Assembly (NCBI GenBank): GCA_947382445.1
Contig: CANCZH010000001.1
Coordinates: 1 to 64,000, forward strand
Direction of reading: 5' to 3'
Source: an uncultured Clostridium sp.
GTDB taxonomy: Bacteria > Bacillota_A > Clostridia > TANB77 > CAG-508
Length of the DNA: 64,000 nucleotides
Under the pieces are notes generated by a model. That model was not told where the DNA came from. It saw only the letters and a program-made list of their open reading frames with translations, and searched no databases. The first letter of the stretch is position 1; each line of letters starts with the position of its first letter. This document shows positions 45,010 through 54,775 of the stretch, piece by piece. A program made the translations under genes and the position numbers.

Positions 45010-47688
45010 ATGGATAAGCTACTAGTTGTGGATGGAAATAGTATAGTAAATAGAGCGTTTTACGGAATTATGAGTAGTAGAATGTTACAAACAGAAGATG
45101 GAACATATACTAATGCTGTATATGGTTTTTTAGCAATATTATTTAAGGAGTTAGATGAAATAAAACCTAAATATATGGCGGTTGCATTTGATTTAAAAGC
45201 ACCTACTGCTAGACACAAAATGTATGATGGTTATAAAGCAACAAGAAAAGGCATGCCAGATGAACTAGCTGCTCAAATGCCAATTCTTAAAAATATTTTA
45301 AGAGCGATGAATATTACTATAATAGAAAAAGAAGGGTATGAAGCTGATGATATTTTAGGTACTTTATCTCAAATGGGTGAAAAACAAGGATTAGAAGTAG
45401 CATTACTTACAGGTGATAGAGACTCTTTCCAACTTGCAACTGATAAAGTTTCTATTTATCTTCCACGTACTAAGGCCGGAAAAACTGAAACAGATATATT
45501 TGATAAAAATAAAGTTTTGGAAGTATATGGTGTAGAACCAAAACAGATGATAGAAGTGAAAGGTTTGCAAGGAGATACTTCTGATAATATTCCTGGAGTT
45601 CCTGGTATAGGAGAAAAAACAGCATTATCAATAGTTAAAGAATATAAGACAATTGAGAATTTATATGAAGCAATTGAACAGGGAACTGATAATTTAAAAG
45701 GAAAACAAAGAGAAAAAATAGTAGAAAATAGGGATTTGGCTTTTTTATCTAAAACTTTGGGAACTATAAATTTAGAAACACCATTAGAAGAGAAAATTGA
45801 TGATTTGAAAATTAAAGAATGGAATAAACCTGAAGTATTAAAAATTTTTAAGGAATTACGTTTTAATAGATATATTGAAAGATTTAATTTAACAAATGAA
45901 GTTGTAGAAGAGAATGCAGAACAGGAAAAAATTGAATTTGAAAAATGTATTGTAAATGAAAAAGAATTTGAAGAACTTAAAAAGAAAATTGTTGATGATA
46001 AAGTTATATATTTTTATATTGAAACTGAAGAAAATAAAGATTCAATTGTAAAACTTTCAATTAAGTCAGTTAGTGTTTACAGAAAAGATGAAAATAAAGT
46101 TTATGATTATGCTACTAAAAATATAAATGATTTGAAAGATATTTTTGAAGATGAAAATATTTTAAAATGTAGTTATGATTTAAAAATTGTTTATATATTG
46201 GCAAAAGAAGCGAGAATTTTACCTAAAAACTTTATGTTTGATATTCGTATTGCTGGATATTTATTAAATTCTACTACTAATTTATATTCTATTCCTAATT
46301 TAATGAAAATGTATTTAGATAAAGAAGTAGAAGAACCAGAAAAAGTTAATGAACAAATTAATTTATTTGAAGTTAAAGAAGAAAAGGGAGATGAAAAAGC
46401 ATCAATTTATGCATATTGTGTAGGCAAATTACATGATATTCTAGAAAAAGAACTAGAAAAAAATGAAATGTTAGCTTTATTTAATGAAATAGAAATGCCA
46501 GTTTTAGAAGTATTAGCTGATATGCAATTTGAAGGAATGTATATTGATAAAGAAGAATTAGTTGAATATGGAAAAGAATTAAAGTTAAAGTTAGATTCTT
46601 TAACATCAGAAATTCATGATTTAGCAGGAGAAGAATTTAATATAAATTCAACTAAACAATTAGGAGAGATTCTTTTTGAAAAATTAGGTTTACCAGTTGT
46701 TAAGAAAACTAAAAGTGGATATTCAACAGATGTTGAAACTTTAGAGAAATTGCAAGGTGAACATGAAATTATAGAAAAGATACTTGAATATAGACAACTT
46801 GCAAAACTAAATTCAACTTATGTTGAAGGAATGATACCTTATATAAATGAGAAAACTGGAAGAATTCATTCATATTTTCATCAGACAGTTACTGCAACTG
46901 GAAGAATTAGTAGTACAGAACCAAACTTACAAAATATTCCTACAAGAATTGAAATAGGAAAGAAATTAAGAAAAATATTTAAACCAACTGATGGAAAGGT
47001 ATTTTTAGATGCTGACTATTCTCAAATAGAACTTAGAGTATTGGCACATGTATCTAAAGATGAAACTATGGTAGATAACTTTATTCATGATGAAGATATT
47101 CATGCTCAAGCTGCGTCAAGAGTTTTTGGCGTGCCATTAGAAGAAGTTACTAAAGAACTTAGAAGTAAAGCAAAAGCTGTTAATTTTGGAATAGTTTATG
47201 GAATAAGTGATTTTGGATTAGCTGCTCAAATTAATACTTCTATAAAAGAGGCTAAACAATATATTGAACAATATTTAAAAAAATATAATGGCATTAAAAC
47301 TTTTATGGACGATATTGTTGAGGAAGCAAAAGAAAAGGGATATATTGAAACTATGTATAAGAGAAGAAGATATATTCCAGAATTACAATCTAAAAATTTT
47401 ATGGTTAGAAAATTTGGATATAGAGTTGCTATGAATACTCCTATTCAAGGAACAGCTGCTGATATAATGAAAATAGCGATGATTAATGTTTATAATGAAC
47501 TAAAAAGTAAAGGTTATAAATCAAAGCTTGTACTTCAAGTTCATGATGAATTGCTTATTGAAACTGATAAACCAGAGTTAGAGGATGTTAAAAAAATATT
47601 AGTATCTTGCATGGAAAATGCTTCTAAATTGGTAGTTCCTTTAAAAGTTGATGTTGCACAAGGAAATGACTGGTATGAAGCAAAATAG
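45010..47688 (+). CDS. polA: DNA polymerase I
   Basis: PolA processes Okazaki fragments and repairs DNA. It has a 5'-3' exonuclease domain (1-290: VVDGNSIVNRAF, LTGDRDSFQLA, GDTSDNIPGVPG), a degenerate 3'-5' exonuclease domain (about 300-470) and the polymerase domain with DADYSQIELRVLAH (about 668), RSKAKAVNFGIVYG and QVHDELL. The proofreading DxE motif reads FYIETE and is not intact, so it is probably without proofreading. It is 892 residues, with AAGGAG upstream. Confidence 0.97.
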   Translation: MDKLLVVDGNSIVNRAFYGIMSSRMLQTEDGTYTNAVYGFLAILFKELDEIKPKYMAVAFDLKAPTARHKMYDGYKATRKGMPDELAAQMPILKNILRAMNITIIEKEGYEADDILGTLSQMGEKQGLEVALLTGDRDSFQLATDKVSIYLPRTKAGKTETDIFDKNKVLEVYGVEPKQMIEVKGLQGDTSDNIPGVPGIGEKTALSIVKEYKTIENLYEAIEQGTDNLKGKQREKIVENRDLAFLSKTLGTINLETPLEEKIDDLKIKEWNKPEVLKIFKELRFNRYIERFNLTNEVVEENAEQEKIEFEKCIVNEKEFEELKKKIVDDKVIYFYIETEENKDSIVKLSIKSVSVYRKDENKVYDYATKNINDLKDIFEDENILKCSYDLKIVYILAKEARILPKNFMFDIRIAGYLLNSTTNLYSIPNLMKMYLDKEVEEPEKVNEQINLFEVKEEKGDEKASIYAYCVGKLHDILEKELEKNEMLALFNEIEMPVLEVLADMQFEGMYIDKEELVEYGKELKLKLDSLTSEIHDLAGEEFNINSTKQLGEILFEKLGLPVVKKTKSGYSTDVETLEKLQGEHEIIEKILEYRQLAKLNSTYVEGMIPYINEKTGRIHSYFHQTVTATGRISSTEPNLQNIPTRIEIGKKLRKIFKPTDGKVFLDADYSQIELRVLAHVSKDETMVDNFIHDEDIHAQAASRVFGVPLEEVTKELRSKAKAVNFGIVYGISDFGLAAQINTSIKEAKQYIEQYLKKYNGIKTFMDDIVEEAKEKGYIETMYKRRRYIPELQSKNFMVRKFGYRVAMNTPIQGTAADIMKIAMINVYNELKSKGYKSKLVLQVHDELLIETDKPELEDVKKILVSCMENASKLVVPLKVDVAQGNDWYEAK

Positions 47689-47708
47689 CAGAAGAAAGGA
47701 ATTAACTT

Positions 47709-48239
47709 TTGAATAAGAAAATCTTTTTGATATTTGCTCTAAGTATTATTTTTATATTAATTTTTTTGAGGATTTTAACTAGTTTATTATATCCTAATAA
47801 ATATTCAGAATATGTAGAAAAATATTCTGATGAGTATAATGTAGACAGTAATTTGGTATATGCAATTATAAAGCAAGAAAGTAATTTCAAACCATCAGTC
47901 AATTCATCCAAAGGTGCAGTTGGTCTTATGCAATTAATGGAGAACACTGCTTTAGATGTTGCTAAAAATCTGGAATGTAATGATATTGATTTACGTAATC
48001 CAGAAATAAATATAAGACTTGGTATTAAACATTTTTCTGAGCTTCTTAATAAATATAAGAATAATGAAAAGATGGCTATTATTGCATATAATGCTGGTAT
48101 GGGAAATGTTGATAATTGGATAAGTAAAGGAATTATAGATGAAGATGGAACAAATTTAGAAAATGTTCCTTATAGAGAGACTAATATGTATTTAAGAAAA
48201 GTATTAAAAAATTATGAAATATATTGTAAATTATATTAA
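47709..48239 (+). CDS. Membrane-anchored lytic transglycosylase (SLT domain)
   Basis: After an N-terminal transmembrane helix (about 5-25), the SLT domain shows AIIKQESNFKPSVNS with the catalytic Glu (near 59), AVGLMQLMENTA, NIRLGIKHF and AYNAGMGNV. It is 176 residues, usual for this family. The start is TTG with AGAAAGGA upstream. It cleaves peptidoglycan glycan strands outside the membrane. It follows polA by 20 bases. Confidence 0.92.
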   Translation: MNKKIFLIFALSIIFILIFLRILTSLLYPNKYSEYVEKYSDEYNVDSNLVYAIIKQESNFKPSVNSSKGAVGLMQLMENTALDVAKNLECNDIDLRNPEINIRLGIKHFSELLNKYKNNEKMAIIAYNAGMGNVDNWISKGIIDEDGTNLENVPYRETNMYLRKVLKNYEIYCKLY

Positions 48240-48317
48240 AAATTATATTAAAAATATTTGACTTGTAGACTTTTTAAATTTTGTGTGATAAAATGTCGCA
48301 AAAAGGAGGGAATAATT

Positions 48318-48569
48318 ATGGAATTTAAAAAATGTCCTCGTTGTGGAAGCTTTTTCCATTCAGATTTAAATGTATGTCAAGGTTGTAAAACAAATGAGAA
48401 CTTAGATGTTCAAAAACTTAGAAATTATTTTGAGGAAAATGGAGTTGGTATATCTACTACTGTTCAAGATATATCTGTACAAACAGGAATTAATTCAAGA
48501 AATTTAAATAGATATCTACTTAGTGATGAATTTTCTGGAATTATAAATCAAGGTAATATTGAAAAATAA
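48318..48569 (+). CDS. Small zinc-ribbon protein
   Basis: The 83-residue product begins MEFKKCPRCGSFFHSDLNVCQGC, a four-cysteine zinc ribbon. The C-terminal part VQDISVQTGINSRNLNRYL looks like a helix-turn-helix. The pattern resembles the small flagellar-operon YvyF-type proteins, but no flagellar gene is near. The upstream frame is open to 48258; ATG 48318 follows AAAGGAGG. A TTGACT at 48258-48263 with TAAAAT at 48289 has a 25-base spacer and is not a good promoter. Confidence 0.75.
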   Translation: MEFKKCPRCGSFFHSDLNVCQGCKTNENLDVQKLRNYFEENGVGISTTVQDISVQTGINSRNLNRYLLSDEFSGIINQGNIEK

Positions 48570-48600
48570 TAAATAGATTCGGGAGGTAAGATTTAGACAA

Positions 48601-49812
48601 ATGGCAAGTGTATTTGATACATTAGAAAGAAGAGGGTATGTAGAGCAATTAACACATCCTGAGGAAATAAAAAAATTATTTGAAAATGAGAGCGTGCCTT
48701 TTTATATAGGTATAGATCCAACGGCAGATAGCTTACATGTTGGACATTTCATATCTTTAATGGTTGCTTCTCATATGCAAAAAGCTGGTCATAAACCAAT
48801 AATATTGATGGGTGGAGGAACTGCTATAATTGGTGATCCATCTGGAAAAACTGATATGAGAAAAATGCTTACAGTTGAAGATATAGATAATAATGTAGCA
48901 CAGATAAAAAAACAAATTGAGAAATTTTTAAGCTTTGAAGGAGAAAATGCTGCTATTATTGTTAATAACGGTGATTGGCTTAGAGATTTAAATTACATCA
49001 ATTTCATGAGAGATATTGGTGTACATTTTTCTGTAAATAGAATGCTTGCAGCAGAATGTTACAAGAATAGATTAGATACAGGATTAACTTTTTTTGAACT
49101 TGGATATATGCTAATGCAATCATATGATTTTTTATATTTACATGACCATTATGGATGTAAATTGGAAATGGGTGGAAACGATCAATGGTCTAATATTATA
49201 GGTGGAGTAGAGCTAATTAGAAAAATTGGTGCAGAAGATGCTTATGGATTTACATTTAAACTTCTTACTACAAAAGAGGGTAAGAAAATGGGAAAAACAG
49301 AAAAAGGTGCATTATGGCTAAATCCAGAAAAAACATCTCCATATGAATTTTATCAATATTGGAGAAATGTTGCTGATGAAGACTTAGAAAATGTTATGAA
49401 ACTTTTAACTTTTATTGAACCTGAAGAAATTGAAGAAATGACAAAATATAGAGATGAAAGAATAAATGAAGCTAAAAAAATAGCTGCTTTTGAAATTACT
49501 AAGTTAGTTCATGGTGAAGAAGAAGCTAGAAAAGCAGAAGAAGCTACTAAAGCTGCTTTTGAAGGAAAGGGAAATATTGATGCAATGGATTCTACAAAAA
49601 TTGAAGAAAATACTTCAATAGTAGATGCAATTGTTTTAACAGGAATAACTACATCAAAAGGACAAGCTAAAACATTAATAGCTCAGGGAGCAATTAGTTT
49701 AAATGAAAATAAAATTGATGATATATCATATGTATTAAAAGATGAAGATTTTTCGGAAGGATATGCTATATTAAAAAAAGGTAAAAAAGTTTATCATAAA
49801 TTAGTAAAATAA
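48601..49812 (+). CDS. tyrS: Tyrosyl-tRNA synthetase
   Basis: This class Ic synthetase charges tRNA-Tyr. It has the HIGH motif as LHVGHF (about 43), GGNDQWSNI (about 193) and the KMSKS-like KMGKTEKG (about 229). A C-terminal S4 domain is present (about 335-403). The 403-residue length matches the TyrRS-S type. GGGAGG is about 15 bases upstream. I see no T-box before it. A strong terminator follows. Confidence 0.95.
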   Translation: MASVFDTLERRGYVEQLTHPEEIKKLFENESVPFYIGIDPTADSLHVGHFISLMVASHMQKAGHKPIILMGGGTAIIGDPSGKTDMRKMLTVEDIDNNVAQIKKQIEKFLSFEGENAAIIVNNGDWLRDLNYINFMRDIGVHFSVNRMLAAECYKNRLDTGLTFFELGYMLMQSYDFLYLHDHYGCKLEMGGNDQWSNIIGGVELIRKIGAEDAYGFTFKLLTTKEGKKMGKTEKGALWLNPEKTSPYEFYQYWRNVADEDLENVMKLLTFIEPEEIEEMTKYRDERINEAKKIAAFEITKLVHGEEEARKAEEATKAAFEGKGNIDAMDSTKIEENTSIVDAIVLTGITTSKGQAKTLIAQGAISLNENKIDDISYVLKDEDFSEGYAILKKGKKVYHKLVK

Positions 49813-49876
49813 AAGAACAAATCGGAAAGCCATTAAATTAACATAATTTTTAATTTTCTCTTTGGCTTTCTGTTAA

Positions 49877-49907
49877 TAGTAGAACTTCAAAAGTTCTACT
49901 ATTTTTT
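49877..49907 (+). terminator. Intrinsic terminator after tyrS
   Basis: TAGTAGAACTT (49877-49887) pairs perfectly with AAGTTCTACTA (49891-49901), loop of 3, then TTTTTT. A second stem GAAAGCCA/TGGCTTTC (49825-49870) lies just upstream. Confidence 0.9.
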
Positions 49908-49910
49908 CTA

Positions 49911-49939
49911 TTTACAAAAAAAAGTAGTAAATATATAAT
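49911..49939 (+). promoter_or_regulatory. Promoter for the PstS-like gene
   Basis: TTTACA (49911-49916) and TATAAT (49934-49939) are spaced by 17 bases, 21 bases before the start. Confidence 0.7.
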
Positions 49940-49960
49940 ATTGTAGAAATGGAGAAGAAT

Positions 49961-50923
49961 ATGAAAAAAACTTTTAATTTTGTATTACCTATTTTTATAA
50001 TGATAGCTATTGCTGTTGCATGTGTTGTGATTTATATGGGATTTACAGATAAATTGCCTAAAATTAATAATAAAAATGCGAATGCACAAGTGTCAAAAGA
50101 ACAATCAGAAAATTCTATTATATTGTCTAAAAAAGAATTACCAAGCCTAGATGCACAAGTAAACTTACAACCATTAATGACAGAAATAGTAAGAAATTTT
50201 ACACAAGATAATAGTATAGTTGATACTTCTTTAAATTATTCAGAGAATAATTCTGCATATGAAAGATTAATAAATGGAGAAGTTGATGTATTGCTTGCAA
50301 CAGCTCCAAATGATGATATATTGGCAAGAGCAAGTGCTATGGGGGTTGAATTAGAATTAATACCAATAGCCAAAGATGGATTTGTATTCTATGTTAATTC
50401 TAGTAATCCAGTAGATTCATTAAAAGTATCAGATATTCAGAAAATATATTCAGGCCAAATTACTAATTGGGTTCAATTAGGTGGAGAAAACGAGAATATA
50501 ATTGCATTTCAAAGAACAGAGAATTCTTTAAATCAAAGAGAAATGATGTCTCTAGTTATGAAAAATTTAGAGGTTATAAATCCTCCAAGATATATTTTTA
50601 AAGATGCGAATTTTGGAGAAATTAATGATTTAATTGCATGTTATGATAATTCAAAAGCTGGTATAGGATATTCTTATTATAGTGATGCCAAAATCTTATA
50701 TGATATAGATTCTAAAAAGGATGACGAAATAAAACTAATAAAGATAAATGATATAGAACCAAATTATGATAGCATTTCACAAAGTGAATATCCATTTCAG
50801 ACGAATTACTATTTAGTAAGAAATAAGAACAATACTCGTGAAAATGTAGAAATTTTTATAAATGCAATGCTTTCTGAAAGAGGAAAAAAAGCTATAAAGG
50901 AGGCTGGATATATTGATAATTAG
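49961..50923 (+). CDS. PstS-like substrate-binding protein (membrane-anchored)
   Basis: The 320-residue protein has an N-terminal hydrophobic anchor (about 7-28) without a lipobox cysteine that I can place. The periplasmic-binding fold is shown by GEVDVLLATAPNDDI, AKDGFVFYVNSSNPVDSL, DIQKIYSGQITNWVQLGG (typical PstS) and TENSLNQREMM. No pst transporter genes are near, so phosphate uptake is uncertain and it may be a sensor. ATG 49961 has GGAGA upstream. It overlaps the next gene by 11 bases. Confidence 0.8.
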   Translation: MKKTFNFVLPIFIMIAIAVACVVIYMGFTDKLPKINNKNANAQVSKEQSENSIILSKKELPSLDAQVNLQPLMTEIVRNFTQDNSIVDTSLNYSENNSAYERLINGEVDVLLATAPNDDILARASAMGVELELIPIAKDGFVFYVNSSNPVDSLKVSDIQKIYSGQITNWVQLGGENENIIAFQRTENSLNQREMMSLVMKNLEVINPPRYIFKDANFGEINDLIACYDNSKAGIGYSYYSDAKILYDIDSKKDDEIKLIKINDIEPNYDSISQSEYPFQTNYYLVRNKNNTRENVEIFINAMLSERGKKAIKEAGYIDN

Positions 50924-52445
50924 TAAAAATACAAAGATATTTCTAATTTTATTTTCCATAATCCTTTTAATCATTACAATATTAGCAATTGTATATACTA
51001 ATAGTCATAAGGGTTCTGATGAATCACAAGTGATAATAGAAAATGCATCAAAAGTACCTATTATAGCTGGTGATATAGAAAAAACTAGTGATGTTGTATC
51101 TGGTGTTTCTTTAGATGATACATATTCTACTAATGGACTTACATATACATATAAAGAGGATGAAGAAAATGATATATTTATAAGATATCCTATTATATCT
51201 GGGCTTAGAGATAAAAGTGTGCAAGATAGTATAAATAGTCAAATATTAGAAAGAATAAAGAAAATTTTAGATAGTAATAATTTTAAAAATAATTCTGATG
51301 ATTCTGCTTATGCTGATGCTTCTGTTGTTGGAAATTTTTCTGATGTACTATCGGTTAAGATTTTTGTTCGATTTAATAATGAATTTAGTAAAAATTATGG
51401 AGTTAATTTTAGACTAGATAATGGAGAAAAAATAAAAATTAATGAATTTTTTATTGATAATGCACCAACTAAAAATATAATTACATCATCTGCTTATAAA
51501 ACTTTTGCAATTTCTTATTATACAAATGAGGGATTATCTAATCAGTTTTATAGTAATATTGAATCAGATATTTTAAAGTTTCTTATAGATTATAACAATG
51601 GAAAAGTTGCAGAATTTTCATTTACTCCAATGTATGTAGAATTATATAGAGATGGAAAAACTGTAAGAATTGAAATGAGCCAATATGCAAAATATATCGC
51701 TATTTATGATAGATTTAAATCTTCTAGTAACTTATACGAAGATAGTGAAAGAGTAGTGTCAAAACTTCCTGTTTTTACAATGAGACCAAATTGTATTGCA
51801 GACTTATATGAAAAAGTGGATGATACTTGTATATTAGATGTTTATATAGTAAAATCTGATAGTGAGAAAGAAGAATTTTCTGAAAAGGAAATGAAAGCAA
51901 TAGATAATTATAGAAGAGATTTAATTTCTAGATTAGATTATGTAAAAATTGAAGCTCCTATTTATTATTCTAATTATGTTACTGTATATAGAGCTAATGA
52001 AGATGGTGAAGATATATTAGTATTTGCAGAAAGAGAAGCATATGTAAAAACTTCTGAAAATGAATTTTCTTCGAGAGTTTATAATAAAATTTTAGAACTT
52101 GAAAGAGACATTAATAATGAAGAATATGTTGGAAGTAAAGTTTGTTTATTGAATGATAGAAATTTGAAAGTTGGTGAATTTGAAATAAAATATAGTGTAG
52201 AAACTGGATATGAAATTAGAAATGAAGGTGATGAAGAACCACAAGAAACAGAAGAACAAACTGAGGAACCACATGATGAAGAAATTTCACAAGAGTCACC
52301 AATAGTAGTTACTCCTAGTGTAACTGAAATACCAGAAGTAACACCAAGTCCTACACCTATAATTACTACAACACCTACAATAACACCAACGCCAACATCT
52401 ACGGTAATACCTGATAATAATATAACTACACAAGTATATTTCTAA
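50913..52445 (+). CDS. Membrane-anchored RsiV/DUF3298-like protein with Pro/Thr tail
   Basis: The 510-residue protein has one N-terminal transmembrane helix (about 8-28). An extracytoplasmic region includes IRYPIISGLRDKSVQDSINSQI, which resembles DUF4163/DUF3298 domains found in PdaC and RsiV-type proteins. It ends in a Pro/Thr/Glu-rich tail (about 440-510). TTG 50913 is the start, with AAGGAGG upstream. It overlaps the PstS-like gene, so they are cotranscribed. I see no sigma-factor gene next to it. Confidence 0.6.
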   Translation: MIISKNTKIFLILFSIILLIITILAIVYTNSHKGSDESQVIIENASKVPIIAGDIEKTSDVVSGVSLDDTYSTNGLTYTYKEDEENDIFIRYPIISGLRDKSVQDSINSQILERIKKILDSNNFKNNSDDSAYADASVVGNFSDVLSVKIFVRFNNEFSKNYGVNFRLDNGEKIKINEFFIDNAPTKNIITSSAYKTFAISYYTNEGLSNQFYSNIESDILKFLIDYNNGKVAEFSFTPMYVELYRDGKTVRIEMSQYAKYIAIYDRFKSSSNLYEDSERVVSKLPVFTMRPNCIADLYEKVDDTCILDVYIVKSDSEKEEFSEKEMKAIDNYRRDLISRLDYVKIEAPIYYSNYVTVYRANEDGEDILVFAEREAYVKTSENEFSSRVYNKILELERDINNEEYVGSKVCLLNDRNLKVGEFEIKYSVETGYEIRNEGDEEPQETEEQTEEPHDEEISQESPIVVTPSVTEIPEVTPSPTPIITTTPTITPTPTSTVIPDNNITTQVYF

Positions 52446-52458
52446 AAAGGAGAATTAA

Positions 52459-53307
52459 ATGTTTTTATTTAAGATTAAAACGTATGCTTTTATTGGTCCT
52501 TCTGGAACTGGTAAAAGTTATAGAGCACAATACGTTGCAAGTCAAAGAGATATAAAATATGTTATAGATGATGGACTTTTAATAAAGGAAAGCCAGGTTA
52601 TTGCTGGCGTTTCTGCCAAAAAAGCTCCAACAAAGATAGAAACAGTTAAAAATGCTTTGTTTTTAACTGAGGACAAGAAAGTGGAAGTCCAAAAGGCTAT
52701 AAGAAAATATAGACCAGATTCTATTTTGATATTGGGAACGTCAGATGGAATGGTTGATAAAATTGCTGAGAATTTAGGGTTACCTCCTATATCTGAGAGA
52801 ATTTATATAAATGAGGTTGCAACTCAAGAGGAAATGGATACTGCCAGAAGAATTCGTGTTACTCAGGGAAAACATGTTATTCCTGTTCCTACTTTTGAAA
52901 TAAAGAAGGATTTTTCTGGGTATTTATTGGACCCTCTTCAAATTTTTAAGTCTAAGGGAAAAAATGCTGAACCTTATATAGCTGAGAAGTCAATTATTAG
53001 ACCTACTTTTAGTTATTTGGGCAATTTTACAATTTCTGATAGTGTGTTTAAGGATATTATTGTTAATGTTGCTAAAAATGTTGATGGCGTTTTTAAGGTT
53101 ATGAAGATTAGGGTTGATAAGACTCAAAATGATACTGCTGGTGTTAGTTTGTATGTTGAGGTTTCTGTTGAGTATGGAGCTAATTTAATGGAGACTTTAA
53201 GAGTGTTTAAAAAGGAAACTAGGAGAGAGATTGAGAATTTGACGGCTATGTATATTTCGGAGGTGGATATTGTGGCTAAGGAAATCCATTTTCCTGATGT
53301 CGATTAA
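52459..53307 (+). CDS. P-loop NTPase fused to an Asp23/Gls24-like domain
   Basis: The N-terminal YAFIGPSGTGKSYRAQYVAS contains Walker A GPSGTGKS (about 13-20). A small ATPase-like domain spans about 1-135. The C-terminal part (about 185-282) has the Asp23 pattern: IISVFKDIIVNVAKNVDGV-like helix and VSLYVEVSVEYGANLMETL. Asp23 proteins are envelope stress proteins. The role of the fusion is unknown. GGAG precedes ATG 52459, and the codon usage near 53000 is richer in GGG/AGG than neighbours. Confidence 0.7.
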   Translation: MFLFKIKTYAFIGPSGTGKSYRAQYVASQRDIKYVIDDGLLIKESQVIAGVSAKKAPTKIETVKNALFLTEDKKVEVQKAIRKYRPDSILILGTSDGMVDKIAENLGLPPISERIYINEVATQEEMDTARRIRVTQGKHVIPVPTFEIKKDFSGYLLDPLQIFKSKGKNAEPYIAEKSIIRPTFSYLGNFTISDSVFKDIIVNVAKNVDGVFKVMKIRVDKTQNDTAGVSLYVEVSVEYGANLMETLRVFKKETRREIENLTAMYISEVDIVAKEIHFPDVD

Positions 53308-53332
53308 AAAATATTCAGCATCTGACGTCGTT

Positions 53333-53394
53333 AAATTATATTTAAAAAGCGGTCACATATACTCATATGCTCCCTTACTTTTTAAATATAATTT
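53333..53394 (+). repeat. Long perfect inverted repeat after the Asp23-fusion gene
   Basis: Two 17-base arms (53333-53349 and 53378-53394; outermost AAATTATA, innermost TAAAAAG) are perfect reverse complements around a 28-base loop with CTCATATGCTCCC. It may be a terminator, a structured RNA or a small insertion. No T-run follows directly. Confidence 0.75.
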
Positions 53395-53472
53395 GCCTAG
53401 TCATATACTAAATCTTTTTTAATCTTTGGAGTTGAGATAAAATAGAAAATATATAAATGGAGGATATAAAAA

Positions 53473-54132
53473 ATGATAGTTGCAATTGATGGACCAGCTG
53501 GAAGCGGTAAAGGAACAATAACAAAGTTAGTTGGAAAAAGGTTGAATTTAATTTATATTGATACAGGTGCAATGTATAGATGTGTTACTTTAGAATGTTT
53601 AAATAAGAATATTACAATAGAAGATAATGAAGAAATAGTTGACATTTTAGATAATATAGATATTCAATTTGAATCTAAGAATGATGAACAAGTGATACTT
53701 TTAAATGGTGAAGATGTTACTTTAAAAATAAGAAGTAAAGAAGTAAATCAATATGTGTCACCAGTATCAACTGTTGGTATTGTAAGAGAAAAAATGACAT
53801 ATTTGCAAAGAAAAATGTCTGAATCCAAAAATGTTATAATGGAGGGCAGAGATATTGGGACATCTGTTTTTCCAAATGCAGATGTAAAAATTTATTTAGA
53901 TGCTACACCAGAAGAGAGAGCAAATAGAAGATATAAACAAAATATAGAAAAAGGTATAACTACAAGTTATGAAGAAATTCTAGCCAATGTAAAGGAAAGA
54001 GATTATATTGATAGTCATAGAGAATTATCTCCTCTAAAACAAGCAGAAGATGCAGTATATGTTGATTCTACACATATGACAATTGGAGAGGTAGTTGCAG
54101 AGATTGAGAAGATAATATTAAGTAAAAAATAA
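53473..54132 (+). CDS. cmk: Cytidylate kinase
   Basis: This enzyme phosphorylates CMP and dCMP. It has the P-loop IDGPAGSGKGTI (about 4-15), DTGAMYRCVTL (about 33), GRDIGTSVFPNADVKIYLDA and ERDYIDSHRELSPLK. At 219 residues it is normal. GGAGG precedes ATG. It is followed 13 bases later by plsC. Confidence 0.96.
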   Translation: MIVAIDGPAGSGKGTITKLVGKRLNLIYIDTGAMYRCVTLECLNKNITIEDNEEIVDILDNIDIQFESKNDEQVILLNGEDVTLKIRSKEVNQYVSPVSTVGIVREKMTYLQRKMSESKNVIMEGRDIGTSVFPNADVKIYLDATPEERANRRYKQNIEKGITTSYEEILANVKERDYIDSHRELSPLKQAEDAVYVDSTHMTIGEVVAEIEKIILSKK

Positions 54133-54145
54133 AGGAGGCATTTTT

Positions 54146-54769
54146 GTGAATATTTTAAAGACTATTGCAAGAGCAATAATTCGTCCATTATGCTATGTGG
54201 CTGCTAAGATTATTTATAGAGTTAAAATAGAGGGATTAGAAAATGTTCCAAAACATAGTGCTTGCATTATTTGTGGAAATCATGTTCATGCATTAGATGC
54301 ACCAGCTTTACTTGCAACTGTTAATAGAGATATTTGCTTTATGGCGAAAGAAGAACTTTGGAAAAGTTTTGGTTTTAGGTTTATGGCTATGTGTTATAAT
54401 GTTTTTCCAGTCAAAAGGGGAAAAAGAGATACAGAGGCTATAAGAAGTGCACTTACTATACTTAAAAATGATCAAATATTAGGAATGTTTCCAGAGGGAA
54501 CTAGAAACGGTATGGAAAGAAATATAAAACCTAAAAATGGGGCTGTTAATATTGCTATAAGAGCAGGAGTTCCAATAGTTCCATTTGGGGTAATTGGCGA
54601 TTTTAAACCATTCAAAAAAGTTACATATAGATTTGGAAAGCCAATGGAATTTTCTGATTATATAGATAAAGCTAAAGACAAAGAAGTTATTGATGGTTTG
54701 ACAAAACAATTAATGGATAAAGTTATTGAATTGAGGGACAGAACTGATTTAAATGTACAAAATAAATAA
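54146..54769 (+). CDS. plsC: 1-acyl-glycerol-3-phosphate acyltransferase
   Basis: PlsC adds the second acyl chain in phosphatidic acid synthesis. The HxxxxD motif is in CGNHVHALDAPA (about 41-52), and FPEGTRNG lies near 114. A short N-terminal hydrophobic segment is present. GTG 54146 is the start, with AAGGAGG upstream. It is 207 residues. PlsY and GpsA of the same pathway lie 2-3 kb downstream. Confidence 0.92.
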   Translation: MNILKTIARAIIRPLCYVAAKIIYRVKIEGLENVPKHSACIICGNHVHALDAPALLATVNRDICFMAKEELWKSFGFRFMAMCYNVFPVKRGKRDTEAIRSALTILKNDQILGMFPEGTRNGMERNIKPKNGAVNIAIRAGVPIVPFGVIGDFKPFKKVTYRFGKPMEFSDYIDKAKDKEVIDGLTKQLMDKVIELRDRTDLNVQNK

Positions 54770-54775
54770 AATTGC

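Noticed and set aside
48570..48600. T-box riboswitch before tyrS
   Set aside because: The gap is about 30 bases and holds only a ribosome binding site.
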